Assembly: GCA_963754645.1 (NCBI GenBank)
Contig: CAVWGP010000012.1
Coordinates: 992,001-1,056,000 of the forward strand
Length of the DNA: 64,000 nt
Direction: 5' to 3'
From: CAVWGP01 sp963754645
GTDB taxonomy: Bacteria; Pseudomonadota; Alphaproteobacteria; Bin65
Numbering within the stretch: the stretch's first letter is position 1; the number at the start of each line of letters is the position of its first letter. A model generated the notes under the pieces. That model saw only the letters and a program-made list of their open reading frames with translations. It had not been told where the DNA came from and did not search any database. Below, in pieces: positions 36,327-45,090 of this stretch. The position numbers and the translations under genes are program-made.

Positions 36327-36374
36327 GTCATCCCGACGAGCTGCCGCCTTCGGCGGCAGCTCGGTCGGGATGAC
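36327..36374. repeat. Dispersed palindromic repeat, short hairpin unit (copy 2)
   Basis: GTCATCCCGAC, GAGCTGCCGCC, loop TTC, GGCGGCAGCTC, GGTCGGGATGAC: almost one perfect 48-base hairpin, with one extra G on the right arm. It represents a minimal form of the repeat seen at 26283 and 36413. Confidence 0.8.
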
Positions 36375-36412
36375 GATCGCGGAGGTGATTGGTTCGGCGC
36401 AATTCCGCGCGC

Positions 36413-36595
36413 GTCATCCCGACCGAGCCGACGCCTAAGGCGTCGGACGCGCGCGCCAGCGCGCGGAGCGGCGGATCGCACGGCGATCCGCGGGATCTCG
36501 TGCGGACGAGCGTAAACCCGCGTGACGGCCAAACGCTCGTCCACCCGAGGTCCCTCGATGTCTGCCGCCTTCGGCGGCAGCTCACTCGGGATGAC
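36413..36595. repeat. Dispersed palindromic repeat, long unit (copy 3)
   Basis: Starts GTCATCCCGACCGAGC and ends GCTCACTCGGGATGAC. Contains CGAGGTCCCTCGA, hairpins around CGACGCC..GGCGTCG, and no gene. The 28 bases before it (GGCGCAATTCCGCGCGC and following) are duplicated before copy 2, so the two units arose from a local duplication. Confidence 0.78.
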
Positions 36596-36607
36596 GGTCG
36601 CAGGATT

Positions 36608-37477
36608 TCAACCGGCGCCGCGCAGCACGATGCAGCGCTCGCGCCCCGCCAGATCGCGTTTCACGTCAACCACGACAAGTCCGGCGGCGCGGGCGAGGGC
36701 GGAGACGGACTGAGCTTGGTCTGCGCCGATTTCCAACAGCGCGCGGCCGCCGGGGGCGAGCGCGCGCGGCAAGCCGGGCAGAATCGCGCGATAGGCATCG
36801 AGCCCGTCTTCGCCGGCGAAGAGCGCGGCGGCGGGATCGTGGCGCGCGACTTCGGGCGCCAGCGCCGCGCGCTCGCCCTCGGCGATATAGGGCGGGTTGC
36901 ACAGAACGAGATCGAAGCGCTCGTCGATGCCTTGCAGCCAATCGCCGTGCTGGAATTTCGCGCGCCGGGCAAGGCCGAGGCGTTCGGCATTGAGCGCGGC
37001 GGTCGCGACAGCGTCGGCGCTGGCATCGATGCCGAGCCCGCCGGCGCGCGGCCGCTCGTGCAACACGGCGAGCAGCAGGCAGCCCGTGCCGGTCCCGAGA
37101 TCGAGGACGCGCAAGGCCGCCGCGCGGTCGGGAAGCAGCGCGAGCGCCGCCTCGACCAGGGTTTCGCTGTCGGGCCGCGGATCGAGCGTCGCCGGTGCCA
37201 GCGCGAAATCGAGGCTCCAGAATTCGCGCGTGCCGAGAATGCGCGACACCGGCTCGCGGTCTTCGGCGCGGCGGCGCAGCAGCGCCGCGATGCGCTCGGC
37301 TTCGCCGTCCGTCACCGTGCGATTGCCGGCGAGGCGCAGCTTGCCGGCGGCGACGCCGAGCGCGTGCGCCACCAGCAGCCGCGCCTCGAGCCGCGCGCTT
37401 TCGATCCCGGCTTGTTCGAGAACGCTTTCGGCGCGGCGCAACTCGCCGCCGACCAGGCTGGCGATCCGGTCGCCCAC
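36608..37477 (-). CDS. prmC: Release factor glutamine methyltransferase
   Basis: A 289-residue N5-glutamine methyltransferase that modifies the GGQ glutamine of RF1 and RF2. Motif I VLDLGTGTGCLLLAVLHERP and the catalytic LVLCNPPYIAEGE are diagnostic. GTG start at 37475-37477; its first G is also the last base of the prfA stop (TAGTG), so PrmC is translated coupled to its own substrate's gene, a very common arrangement. Confidence 0.95.
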   Translation of the reverse strand: MGDRIASLVGGELRRAESVLEQAGIESARLEARLLVAHALGVAAGKLRLAGNRTVTDGEAERIAALLRRRAEDREPVSRILGTREFWSLDFALAPATLDPRPDSETLVEAALALLPDRAAALRVLDLGTGTGCLLLAVLHERPRAGGLGIDASADAVATAALNAERLGLARRAKFQHGDWLQGIDERFDLVLCNPPYIAEGERAALAPEVARHDPAAALFAGEDGLDAYRAILPGLPRALAPGGRALLEIGADQAQSVSALARAAGLVVVDVKRDLAGRERCIVLRGAG

Positions 37478-38559
37478 TAGAGTTGCGCGAGGCGCTCGGC
37501 CTCGTCGTTGGACACCAGCGCTTCGATGAATTCGTCGAGCGCGGTTCCGTCCATCACCGCGTCGATATTGTGCGTGGTCTTGCCGATGCGGTGATCGCTG
37601 ACCCGGCCTTGGGGAAAATTATAGGTCCGGATGCGCTCGGAGCGGTCGCCGGTGCCGACCTGGCTCTTGCGCGACGCGGCGCGCTCGGCATCGCGCTTGC
37701 TGCGCTCCAATTCGTAGAGCCGCGCGCGCAACACCTTCATCGCCTTGGCCTTGTTCTTGTGCTGCGATTTTTCGTCCTGAATCGTGACGACGAGGCCGCT
37801 CGGCATGTGCGTGATGCGCACCGCGCTGTCGGTGGTGTTGACCGATTGTCCGCCCGGGCCGCTCGAGCGGTAAACGTCGATGCGCAAATCGGCATCGTTG
37901 ATCTGGATATCGACTTCTTCGGCCTCGGGCAGCACGGCGACGGTCGCGGTCGAGGTGTGGATGCGGCCGCTGGCCTCGGTCGCGGGCACGCGCTGCACGC
38001 GATGCACGCCCGATTCGAATTTGAGATTGGCGAACACGTTGCGCCCTTGAATGATCGCCTGCGCTTCCTTGACGCCGCCCAGGCCGGTGTCGTTGACGCC
38101 GAGCACTTCGAAGCGCCAGCCCTTGACCGAGGCATAGCGCTGATACATGCGGAACAACTCGGCCGCGAACAGGCCGGCCTCGTCGCCGCCGGTGCCGGCG
38201 CGCACTTCGAGGATCGCGTTCTTGGCGTCGGCCTCGTCCTTGGGCAGCAGCATGAGCTGGACCTGGCGCTCGAGTCCCGGCAGCTTCGCCTTGAGCTCGT
38301 GCATCTCGGCCGCCGCGAGATCGCGCATCTCCTTGTCGGCCGCCTTGTCGTCCATGATGGCGTTGAGATCGGCGAATTCCTGCTGCGCCTTTTTCAGCGC
38401 GCGCACCGTTTCGACGACCGGCCCCATGTCGGAATATTCCTTCGACAACTGGGCGTATTGCCGCGAGTCGCGCCCCGGCCCCGCGGACAGGGTCGTCGCC
38501 AGCTCCTCGTAATGCGCCAGCACCTTGTCAAGCGTGGCGGCGAAATTCGGAACGCTCAT
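37477..38559 (-). CDS. prfA: Peptide chain release factor 1
   Basis: A 360-residue class I release factor reading UAA and UAG. The codon-recognition tripeptide PAT is in VHRVQRVPATEASGRIHTS, and the peptidyl-transferase motif in RSSGPGGQSVNTTDSAVRITH contains the GGQ that triggers hydrolysis. Full length. Three bases behind hisS and overlapping prmC: a hisS-prfA-prmC transcript. Confidence 0.96.
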   Translation of the reverse strand: MSVPNFAATLDKVLAHYEELATTLSAGPGRDSRQYAQLSKEYSDMGPVVETVRALKKAQQEFADLNAIMDDKAADKEMRDLAAAEMHELKAKLPGLERQVQLMLLPKDEADAKNAILEVRAGTGGDEAGLFAAELFRMYQRYASVKGWRFEVLGVNDTGLGGVKEAQAIIQGRNVFANLKFESGVHRVQRVPATEASGRIHTSTATVAVLPEAEEVDIQINDADLRIDVYRSSGPGGQSVNTTDSAVRITHMPSGLVVTIQDEKSQHKNKAKAMKVLRARLYELERSKRDAERAASRKSQVGTGDRSERIRTYNFPQGRVSDHRIGKTTHNIDAVMDGTALDEFIEALVSNDEAERLAQL

Positions 38560-38562
38560 GGC

Positions 38563-39810
38563 TCAGCCCGCCTGCGCCAGGTGCGAGGCGAGCTCGCCGA
38601 GCGGCACCGAGCGCTGCTCGCCGCTGTCGAGATTCTTGATCGAGGCGGTGCCCGCCTTGAGTTCGTCGTCGCCCAGGATGATGGCGGCGCGGGCGCCAAC
38701 CTTGTTGGCGCGCTGCAGGCGCTTTTTCATGTTGCCCTTGTAATCGAGTTCGACGGCGAGGCCGGCGCGGCGCAGCTCGCGCGCCAGCGCCTGCGCTTCG
38801 TGCTCGGCGGCGGCGCCGAGCGGGATCAGCGCCACCGGGCGCGCCGGCTTGGGCGGATCGCCCGCCGCTAGCATGGCGAGCCGTTCGATGCCCGCCGCCC
38901 AGCCGATGCCGGGCGTCGGCGGGCCGCCGAGTTGCTCGATCAACCCGTCGTAACGGCCGCCGGCCAGCACCGTGCCTTGGGCGCCGAGCTGCGTCGTGAC
39001 GAACTCGAAGGCGGTGTGCGTGTAATAATCGAGCCCGCGCACCAATTGCGCGTTGACGTTGTAGGCGATGCCGGCGCGGTCGAGGCCGGCCAACACGGCG
39101 GCGAAGAAATCGCGCGCCGCCGGCGTGAGGAATTCCTTGAGCAGCGGCGCGTCGGGCAGCAGCGATCGGTCGCCCTCGTCCTTCGAATCGAAGATGCGCA
39201 GCGGGTTCTTTTCCAGCCGGCCGCGGCTGTCTTCGGACAGCTTGGCAAGGTGGCCGGTGAAATACTCGATCAGCACCTTGCGGTGCGCGGCCCGGCTTTC
39301 GGGATCGCCCAGCGAATTGATTTCGAGCACGCAATCCTTGAGCACGCCGAGGCGGTCGAGAATATCGGCGCCGACGGCGATGACCTCGACGTCGCACAGC
39401 GGCTCGGGCGAGCCGATCGCCTCGATGTCGAGCTGGTGGAACTGGCGGTAGCGGCCCTTCTGCGGCCGCTCGTAGCGGAACATCGGGCCGTGCGCGAAGA
39501 CCTTGAACGGCACGTGCTGCAGCAGGCCGTTGGAGATGAAGGCGCGGCAAATGCCGGCGGTGTATTCCGGCCGGAGCGTGACCGGATCGCCGCCTTTGTC
39601 GGCGAAGCTGTACATCTGCTTCGAGACGACGTCCGAGGTCTCGCCCGAGGTGCGCGCGAAAACTTCGGTGGTCTCGAAGATCGGCGTCGCCATTTCGCGA
39701 TAGCCATAGAGCCGCGCCACCTCGCGCGCCGTGTCGACGACGCGGGCGAAGCGCGGGAATTCATCGGGCAGGATATCGTGCGTGCCGCGTATGGGTTGCA
39801 ACTGGGTCAT
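38563..39810 (-). CDS. hisS: Histidyl-tRNA synthetase
   Basis: A 415-residue class II aminoacyl-tRNA synthetase. Visible motifs: QPIRGTHDILPDEFPRF at the N-terminus, motif 2 FRYERPQKGRYRQFHQLDIEAIG, the histidine-binding RGLDYYTHTAFEF, and motif 3 GGRYDGLIEQLGGP leading to GIGWAAGIERLAML. The C-terminal anticodon-binding domain follows. ATG 39810 is used because the family starts MTQLQPIRGTHD; the TTG at 39829-39831 would add seven residues only. Confidence 0.95.
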   Translation of the reverse strand: MTQLQPIRGTHDILPDEFPRFARVVDTAREVARLYGYREMATPIFETTEVFARTSGETSDVVSKQMYSFADKGGDPVTLRPEYTAGICRAFISNGLLQHVPFKVFAHGPMFRYERPQKGRYRQFHQLDIEAIGSPEPLCDVEVIAVGADILDRLGVLKDCVLEINSLGDPESRAAHRKVLIEYFTGHLAKLSEDSRGRLEKNPLRIFDSKDEGDRSLLPDAPLLKEFLTPAARDFFAAVLAGLDRAGIAYNVNAQLVRGLDYYTHTAFEFVTTQLGAQGTVLAGGRYDGLIEQLGGPPTPGIGWAAGIERLAMLAAGDPPKPARPVALIPLGAAAEHEAQALARELRRAGLAVELDYKGNMKKRLQRANKVGARAAIILGDDELKAGTASIKNLDSGEQRSVPLGELASHLAQAG

Positions 39811-39833
39811 GCGTACGGTCGATCTCTTCAAGC

Positions 39834-39970
39834 GTCATCCCGACCGGAGCGCGCGCGAGCGCGCGAAGCGGAGGGACCTCAGGCGGACTAGCAGGGTTCT
39901 TGAATTCCGACGCGGCTCGTCCGCCCGAGCTCCCTCCGCTTCGCGCCTTCGGCGCTCCGGTCGGGATGAC
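39834..39970. repeat. Dispersed palindromic repeat, long unit (copy 4)
   Basis: GTCATCCCGACCGGAGCGCG at the left and its complement at the right (CGCTCCGGTCGGGATGAC). Includes the phrase GGCGGACTAGCA also found in copy 1. It fills most of the space between hisS and ispG and holds no gene. Confidence 0.78.
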
Positions 39971-40034
39971 GACGTGGCGACAAGCGCCTCTGGTATCACT
40001 CAATCTTTTCGGCGGCAACAAAGCCGGCGGCCGG

Positions 40035-41168
40035 CTACTCGGCCGCGGCGGCCTGCGCCGGATTCTGCCCGGCCTCGGCCTTCATCGCCGCCGCCTTCTT
40101 CTCGACCAGCTCCACGAGGTGGTCGACGAGATTGCCGTCGCGCAGCACGTGGTGCCTTTCGCCGTTGAGGTAGATCTGATGGCCGCTGCCGCCGCCGGTG
40201 AGGCCGATATCGGTCTCGCGCGCCTCGCCCGGGCCGTTGACGACGCAGCCGATGACCGAGAGCGAGATCGGCACGCTGATATGGGCCAGGCGCTTTTCGA
40301 GCTCGGCCACGGCGGGAATGACCTTGAACTCCTGCCGCGCGCAAGTCGGGCAGGATATGATGTTGACGCCGCGGTGGCGCAGGCCGAGCGACTTCAGGAT
40401 TTCGAAGCCGACCTTGACCTCGTCGACCGGGTCGCTGGTCAGGGAGACGCGAATCGTGTCGCCGATGCCGGCCCAGAGCAGCGAGCCGATGCCGATCGAC
40501 GACTTGATGCTGCCGGTGGTGAAGCCGCCCGCCTCGGTGACGCCGAGATGGAGCGGATAGTCGCAAGCCTCGGAAAGCTGCTGGTAGGCGGCGACGGCGA
40601 GAAACACGTCGGACGCCTTGCAGCTAATCTTGAAGTTGAAGAAATCGTTGTCTTCTAGGATCTTGATATGGTCCATGGCGGATTCGACCATCGCCTCGGG
40701 GCACGGTTCGCCGTAGCGCTCGAGGATGTCGCGTTCGAGCGAGCCGGCATTGACGCCGATGCGCATCGAGCAATTGTGGTCCTTGGCCGCCTTGATGACT
40801 TCACGCACGCGCTCGGCGCTGCCGATATTGCCCGGGTTGATGCGCAGGCATGCGGCGCCGGCTTTCGCCGATTCGATGGCGCGCTTGTAGTGGAAATGGA
40901 TGTCGGCGACGATCGGCACTTTCACGGCCTTGACGATCTGCGACAGGGCCGCCGTCGACTCCTCGTCCGGGCACGATACGCGTACGATATCGGCGCCGGC
41001 GGCTTCGAGCTGGCGCACCTGCTCGATCGTCGCCTTGGCGTCGGAGGTGAGGGTATTGGTCATGGATTGGACGGTGATCGGCGAATCGCCGCCAACCGGC
41101 ACCGAACCCACATATATCTTACGGCTCTTGCGCCGGGCGATGTGCCGGTAGGCGCGAACGCTGCTCAT
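40035..41168 (-). CDS. ispG: 4-hydroxy-3-methylbut-2-enyl-diphosphate synthase (flavodoxin-type)
   Basis: A 377-residue enzyme of the MEP isoprenoid pathway. The TIM-barrel N-terminus carries PITVQSMTNTLTSDAKATI and VPIVADIHFHYKRAI; the C-terminal half carries the three Cys that bind the 4Fe-4S cluster, two in SCPTCARQEF and one in IGCVVNGPGEA. ATG at 41166-41168 chosen: the frame extends to 41216 but the extra residues are not conserved. Lies downstream of the rodZ-like gene on the same strand, as in many Rhodospirillales. Confidence 0.95.
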   Translation of the reverse strand: MSSVRAYRHIARRKSRKIYVGSVPVGGDSPITVQSMTNTLTSDAKATIEQVRQLEAAGADIVRVSCPDEESTAALSQIVKAVKVPIVADIHFHYKRAIESAKAGAACLRINPGNIGSAERVREVIKAAKDHNCSMRIGVNAGSLERDILERYGEPCPEAMVESAMDHIKILEDNDFFNFKISCKASDVFLAVAAYQQLSEACDYPLHLGVTEAGGFTTGSIKSSIGIGSLLWAGIGDTIRVSLTSDPVDEVKVGFEILKSLGLRHRGVNIISCPTCARQEFKVIPAVAELEKRLAHISVPISLSVIGCVVNGPGEARETDIGLTGGGSGHQIYLNGERHHVLRDGNLVDHLVELVEKKAAAMKAEAGQNPAQAAAAE

Positions 41169-41311
41169 TGGCGAGGCTCCGGAGAAATAGGCTGCAACGG
41201 CCCTGGTCGGCTGCAAAGAGAGCAGCGGCCCAAGCGACGCCGTAACCTAGAGTTCAGCGCCGGGAGAGGCAAGCGGATGCGGGGAATCCACGCAGAGCCG
41301 CGGCTTGCATT

Positions 41312-42256
41312 CTAGGGCAGCTTGGCGAGCCGGGCCGGGTCGAGCGAAACATTGGTCATCGGGCGGCCCGAGGCGCCGAACGGCTTCAAGGTGCGGCCGC
41401 CGACGCTGATTTCGAGGCCCGGCGGATTGCCGATATTGGCGATCAATTTCTTGCCCTGCGGAACCCGGAATTCCTCGCCTGCCTTGAGTGCTTTTTGCAG
41501 GACGATGGCGCCCGACGGCTCGCGGATATCCAGCCACACCATCGCCTTCGCCTTGAGGACTACCAGATCGGCCGGAACCTCGGCGCCCGGGTTTTTCGAG
41601 GTCGTGGCGCCCATATCCGGGGTTGCGGCGCGCGGCGTTTCATTGCCGGCGCGCTCGCCATTGGCGGCGCCGCCGTTCGCCGCATCGGCCGCGGACTTGT
41701 CGCTTTCGTCCTTGGCCGGTGCGTTGTTCTTGTTCGGAGCGCCGGCCGTAACAATGGCCTTGTTATCGTCCTTGCGGACCGCCGGCGCCTTGATTGGCGC
41801 GGAGGCGACGGTGGGTTCGCCGCTTTCCGTCACGTGCAGGTACCAGCCGCCATAGACCAAGGCGCCCAGAACCAGCGACGCGGACACCATGAAACGTCCC
41901 GGGAAGCGGCTTTCACGCATCGGCTTCGGCACGTTGAGCGTCGAAACGACAATGGCCGGGGCGCCGACTTCGTCCTTGAACTTGATGCTGGCGCCGCGCG
42001 GATCGATCCCGAGATAGCCGGCATAAGCGCGGACGTAGCCCGTGGCGAAAGACACGCTGGGCAGCGAACTATGCTGCCCGCTTTCGATGGCGCGGAGAAT
42101 TTCTTCCTTGAGCCGCAAATCGCGGCTGACTTGGGTGAGGGTGAGCTTTCGCTGCTCGCGCGCACGGCGTAGCTGAATACCCACGCTCGGAGCCGTATCG
42201 CCGTCTGCTACGGCGATGGGCTCGACGGCAAAAAATCCGCGCGTCGCGTCACTCAT
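41312..42256 (-). CDS. RodZ-like cytoskeletal/HTH membrane protein (DUF4115)
   Basis: A 314-residue protein of the RodZ layout. Residues 25-95 form a helix-turn-helix domain (SVGIQLRRAREQRKLTLTQV, LRLKEEILRAIESGQHSSLP, FATGYVRAYAGYLGID), followed by a basic juxtamembrane stretch, a single membrane segment at about 130-147 (FMVSASLVLGALVYGGWYL), an Ala/Asn-rich linker, and a C-terminal DUF4115 beta domain (VLKAKAMVWLDIREPSGAIV). RodZ links MreB filaments to the membrane in rod-shaped cells. Unlike E. coli the C-terminal domain is short. ATG at 42254-42256. Confidence 0.82.
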   Translation of the reverse strand: MSDATRGFFAVEPIAVADGDTAPSVGIQLRRAREQRKLTLTQVSRDLRLKEEILRAIESGQHSSLPSVSFATGYVRAYAGYLGIDPRGASIKFKDEVGAPAIVVSTLNVPKPMRESRFPGRFMVSASLVLGALVYGGWYLHVTESGEPTVASAPIKAPAVRKDDNKAIVTAGAPNKNNAPAKDESDKSAADAANGGAANGERAGNETPRAATPDMGATTSKNPGAEVPADLVVLKAKAMVWLDIREPSGAIVLQKALKAGEEFRVPQGKKLIANIGNPPGLEISVGGRTLKPFGASGRPMTNVSLDPARLAKLP

Positions 42257-42608
42257 GGTCCTACGACAACTCCTCCGGGGGCGAGGCTGACGGGACGATT
42301 TCCGTTGGCCGAAGCCCAAACCGCTGCTTCTTTAGAGCTGCAGCGGCGATTTCCTTAATACTCGCTCAAACGATTTAACATCGCATTAATTTCCGCTGAA
42401 ATCTCTAACAGCCGCGCGGCAATGGAGCAAGATTCATGTAGCGTTAATTCGATTTTCTTTACCATATGCGGCAATTTTATTGGCAGCGTCGCGAACATAC
42501 CTTGAGATTCGGACGATCATGGTCAACGGAACCCTGCCGATCGCACCAAAATTTAAAGAATTCTTTTCCGCATACCTGCCACAAGGCCCCGGATTCCGGT
42601 AAACGGCG
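42257..42608. other. Intergenic region, AT-richer than surroundings, no gene seen
   Basis: About 350 bases between the rodZ-like gene and ptsP. The stretch 42350-42550 is noticeably AT-rich for this genome (TTTAAAGAATTCTTTT near 42552) and likely holds the rodZ-like gene's promoter. Only short frames without ribosome sites occur. No hairpin followed by T-run was identified. Confidence 0.6.
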
Positions 42609-44957
42609 CTAGATCGCAACTCCATGATCGCGGGCAAAATCGCCAAGTTTGGAGCGCAGGCTGTGATCGGTGCCACGCAGCGTGTCGTCGAGATAGCCGG
42701 CGAGCATGCGCGAATCGAGGCTGCGAATCATCGCCTTGACCGCGCCCAGCGCCGGCGCCGCCATCGACAGGCTGCTGAAACCCAGCCCGATCAAGGCCAT
42801 GGCTTCGAGCGGATCGCCCGCCATCTCGCCGCAGAGGGTCACCAGAATACCCTTGCCGCCACGCGCCTTGCGGCCGGTCGCAATCAATTGCCGCAGCAGC
42901 AAGAGGACCGCCGGCGACAACGTGTCGTAGCGGTGGGCGAGGCGCGGATTGCCGCGGTCCGATGCGAACAAAAATTGAACCAAATCATTGCTGCCGACCG
43001 AGACGAAATCGGCGCGCTCGGCGAGCGCGGGAAGCTGCAGCATCAGGGCGGGGACTTCGAGCATCGCGCCGACTTGCAGCCGCGCCGGCGGCGCCGTGCC
43101 GCGCGCCTTGAGCCGCGCAAGCTCCATATCGAGCAGGCGCCGCGCGGCTTCGAATTCGCAGACTTCGGCGATCATCGGGAACATGATCGCCAGATTGCGC
43201 CCGGACGCGGCTTGCAGCATGGCGCGGAGTTGCTGGCGCAGCAGCGCCGGATGATCCAGCCCGATGCGGATGGCGCGCCAGCCCATCGCCGGATTGTCTT
43301 CGCCCAGATCGCCGAGATAGGGCAGCAGCTTGTCGCCGCCGATATCGAGGGTGCGGAAAACCACGTCCTTGCCCGCCGCCAGATCGAGCACGCGGGAATA
43401 GAGCTGGGTCTGATCCTCGACCGAGGGAAAGCCGGACCGAACCATGAAGGGTATCTCGGTGCGGAACAGGCCGATGCCTTCCGCGCCGGTTTCGGCCAGC
43501 ATATGGACATCGACCAGCAAACCGGCATTGAGGCGGAGCGCAACCGAGGCGCCGTCGCGCGTCACGGCGGGAAGATCGCGCATCGCGGCATAGGACGCCT
43601 TGCGCGCGATGCGGTCCTCGCGGCTGCTGCGGAACATGCCGAGCACGTCGTCGCCGGGCCGGATGAAGGCCTGGGCATTGTCGGCATCGACGACGATCTG
43701 GTCGCCGGCCTCGATGCGGCCAAGCGCGTCGCGGACCCGGCCGACGACGGGAATATCGAGCGCGCGCGCGACGATGGCGACATGCGCCGTGGGCGAACCC
43801 TCTTCGAGCACGAGGCCGCGCAGCTTGGCGCGGTCGTAATCGAGCAGTTCGGCGGGGCCCATGCTGTGGGCGACGACGATCATGTCCTCGGGAAATTCGG
43901 TTTGGCGCGCGATCGTGGCGCTCCCCTCCCCGTTGCCGACAAGGTGGATCATCAGCCGGCGGGCCAGATCGTCGAGATCGTCCATGCGCTCGCGCAGGAT
44001 CGGGTCGGCGATCGATTGCAGCCGCGCGTTGTTCTCGCCGCGGACCTTTTCGACGGAGGCCTCGGCGGTCAATCCGCTTTCGATCGCCTCGCGGATGCGC
44101 GCGAGCCAGCCGCGGTCCTCGGCGATCATGCGATAGGTCTCGAGCACGTCGCGATGCTCGCCGCTATGGGCGATCGAATCGTCGGCCAGCATGCTGTCGA
44201 GCGCGCTGTACATGCCGGCCAGGGCGGATTCGAGGCGGTCGAGCTCGACCGCGCTGTCCTCGGCGATCAGGCGCTTGACGACGACGCGCGGCTCGTGCGG
44301 CACGGCCAGGCCGATGGCGAGCCCGCCATTCAGCTTTACGCCCGACAGGCGCAGCGGCAGGAGCGCGATGCCGTCGGACTCGCGCAGCTCGTCGCGGTTG
44401 ACCAGATTGACGGCAGACGCCAGCTCCGCCAGCACCATGGCGACGGTCTGCAGCGTCTCGACCTCGTCGTCCGAGTAGTGCCGGCGCGTGCGGTTCTGCA
44501 CCGCGACCACGCCCACGACCTTGCCCTCGCGCAGGATCGGCACGCCCATCATCGAATGATAGGCCTCTTCGCCGGTTTCCGGCCGGTAGGCGAAGCGCGG
44601 ATCGGACGGCGCGTCGGACAGCGCCAGCGGCCGGGCGTGGGCGGCGATATCGCCGATGATGCCCTCGCCGATGCGCAGCCGCGTGCTGTGGACGGCGGCG
44701 CGATTGAGGCCCTCGGTGGCGAACAGTTCCAAGACATCGCCGGCGCGGCGCAGATAGACCGAGCAGACCTCGGCCACCATGTTGGTGGCGATGATGCGCA
44801 CGATGCGGTCGAGGCGCTCGGGTCCGGTCCCGGCGCCGGCCATGACTTCGCGCAGGCGCTTGAGCAAAAGGCGGGTGTCGCTGGCCGCGCTATGCGCGGT
44901 CGGCGCCGGCTTGGCGCCCGGCGGCGCCTTCGCTTTTTTGCTCGGCAGGTCGGACAT
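42609..44957 (-). CDS. ptsP: PTS enzyme I-Ntr (PtsP)
   Basis: A 782-residue phosphoenolpyruvate-protein phosphotransferase of the nitrogen-related PTS. An N-terminal GAF domain (about 40-175, with VCSVYLRRAGDVLELFATEG and SMMGVPILREGKVVGVVAVQ) senses glutamine or other signals. The PEP-utilising domains follow: EEGSPTAHVAIVARALDIP contains the phosphorylated His392, and the C-terminal TIM barrel has GIGLFRTEIPFM and MLEVPALMLQLPAL. It passes phosphate to NPr and IIA-Ntr, regulatory proteins. ATG 44957 is used; the frame is open 22 codons further. Next to lysC on the same strand, as in other Alphaproteobacteria. Confidence 0.94.
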   Translation of the reverse strand: MSDLPSKKAKAPPGAKPAPTAHSAASDTRLLLKRLREVMAGAGTGPERLDRIVRIIATNMVAEVCSVYLRRAGDVLELFATEGLNRAAVHSTRLRIGEGIIGDIAAHARPLALSDAPSDPRFAYRPETGEEAYHSMMGVPILREGKVVGVVAVQNRTRRHYSDDEVETLQTVAMVLAELASAVNLVNRDELRESDGIALLPLRLSGVKLNGGLAIGLAVPHEPRVVVKRLIAEDSAVELDRLESALAGMYSALDSMLADDSIAHSGEHRDVLETYRMIAEDRGWLARIREAIESGLTAEASVEKVRGENNARLQSIADPILRERMDDLDDLARRLMIHLVGNGEGSATIARQTEFPEDMIVVAHSMGPAELLDYDRAKLRGLVLEEGSPTAHVAIVARALDIPVVGRVRDALGRIEAGDQIVVDADNAQAFIRPGDDVLGMFRSSREDRIARKASYAAMRDLPAVTRDGASVALRLNAGLLVDVHMLAETGAEGIGLFRTEIPFMVRSGFPSVEDQTQLYSRVLDLAAGKDVVFRTLDIGGDKLLPYLGDLGEDNPAMGWRAIRIGLDHPALLRQQLRAMLQAASGRNLAIMFPMIAEVCEFEAARRLLDMELARLKARGTAPPARLQVGAMLEVPALMLQLPALAERADFVSVGSNDLVQFLFASDRGNPRLAHRYDTLSPAVLLLLRQLIATGRKARGGKGILVTLCGEMAGDPLEAMALIGLGFSSLSMAAPALGAVKAMIRSLDSRMLAGYLDDTLRGTDHSLRSKLGDFARDHGVAI

Positions 44958-45090
44958 TCGCCCCGGCCCCGTGCGCGACCACCGCGCCTCAAACGCTTGC
45001 GCCAACGACCCCGCCTCGGTCAACCGGAAAGGCTCCGGCGCCGGTCAATTTATCGGCACGAATTTGGCCAAACTGGGGACGGCGCGCGAA

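Noticed and set aside
36389..37480. Plus-strand open frame through the repeats and opposite prmC
   Set aside because: Translates repeat DNA, then prmC antisense.
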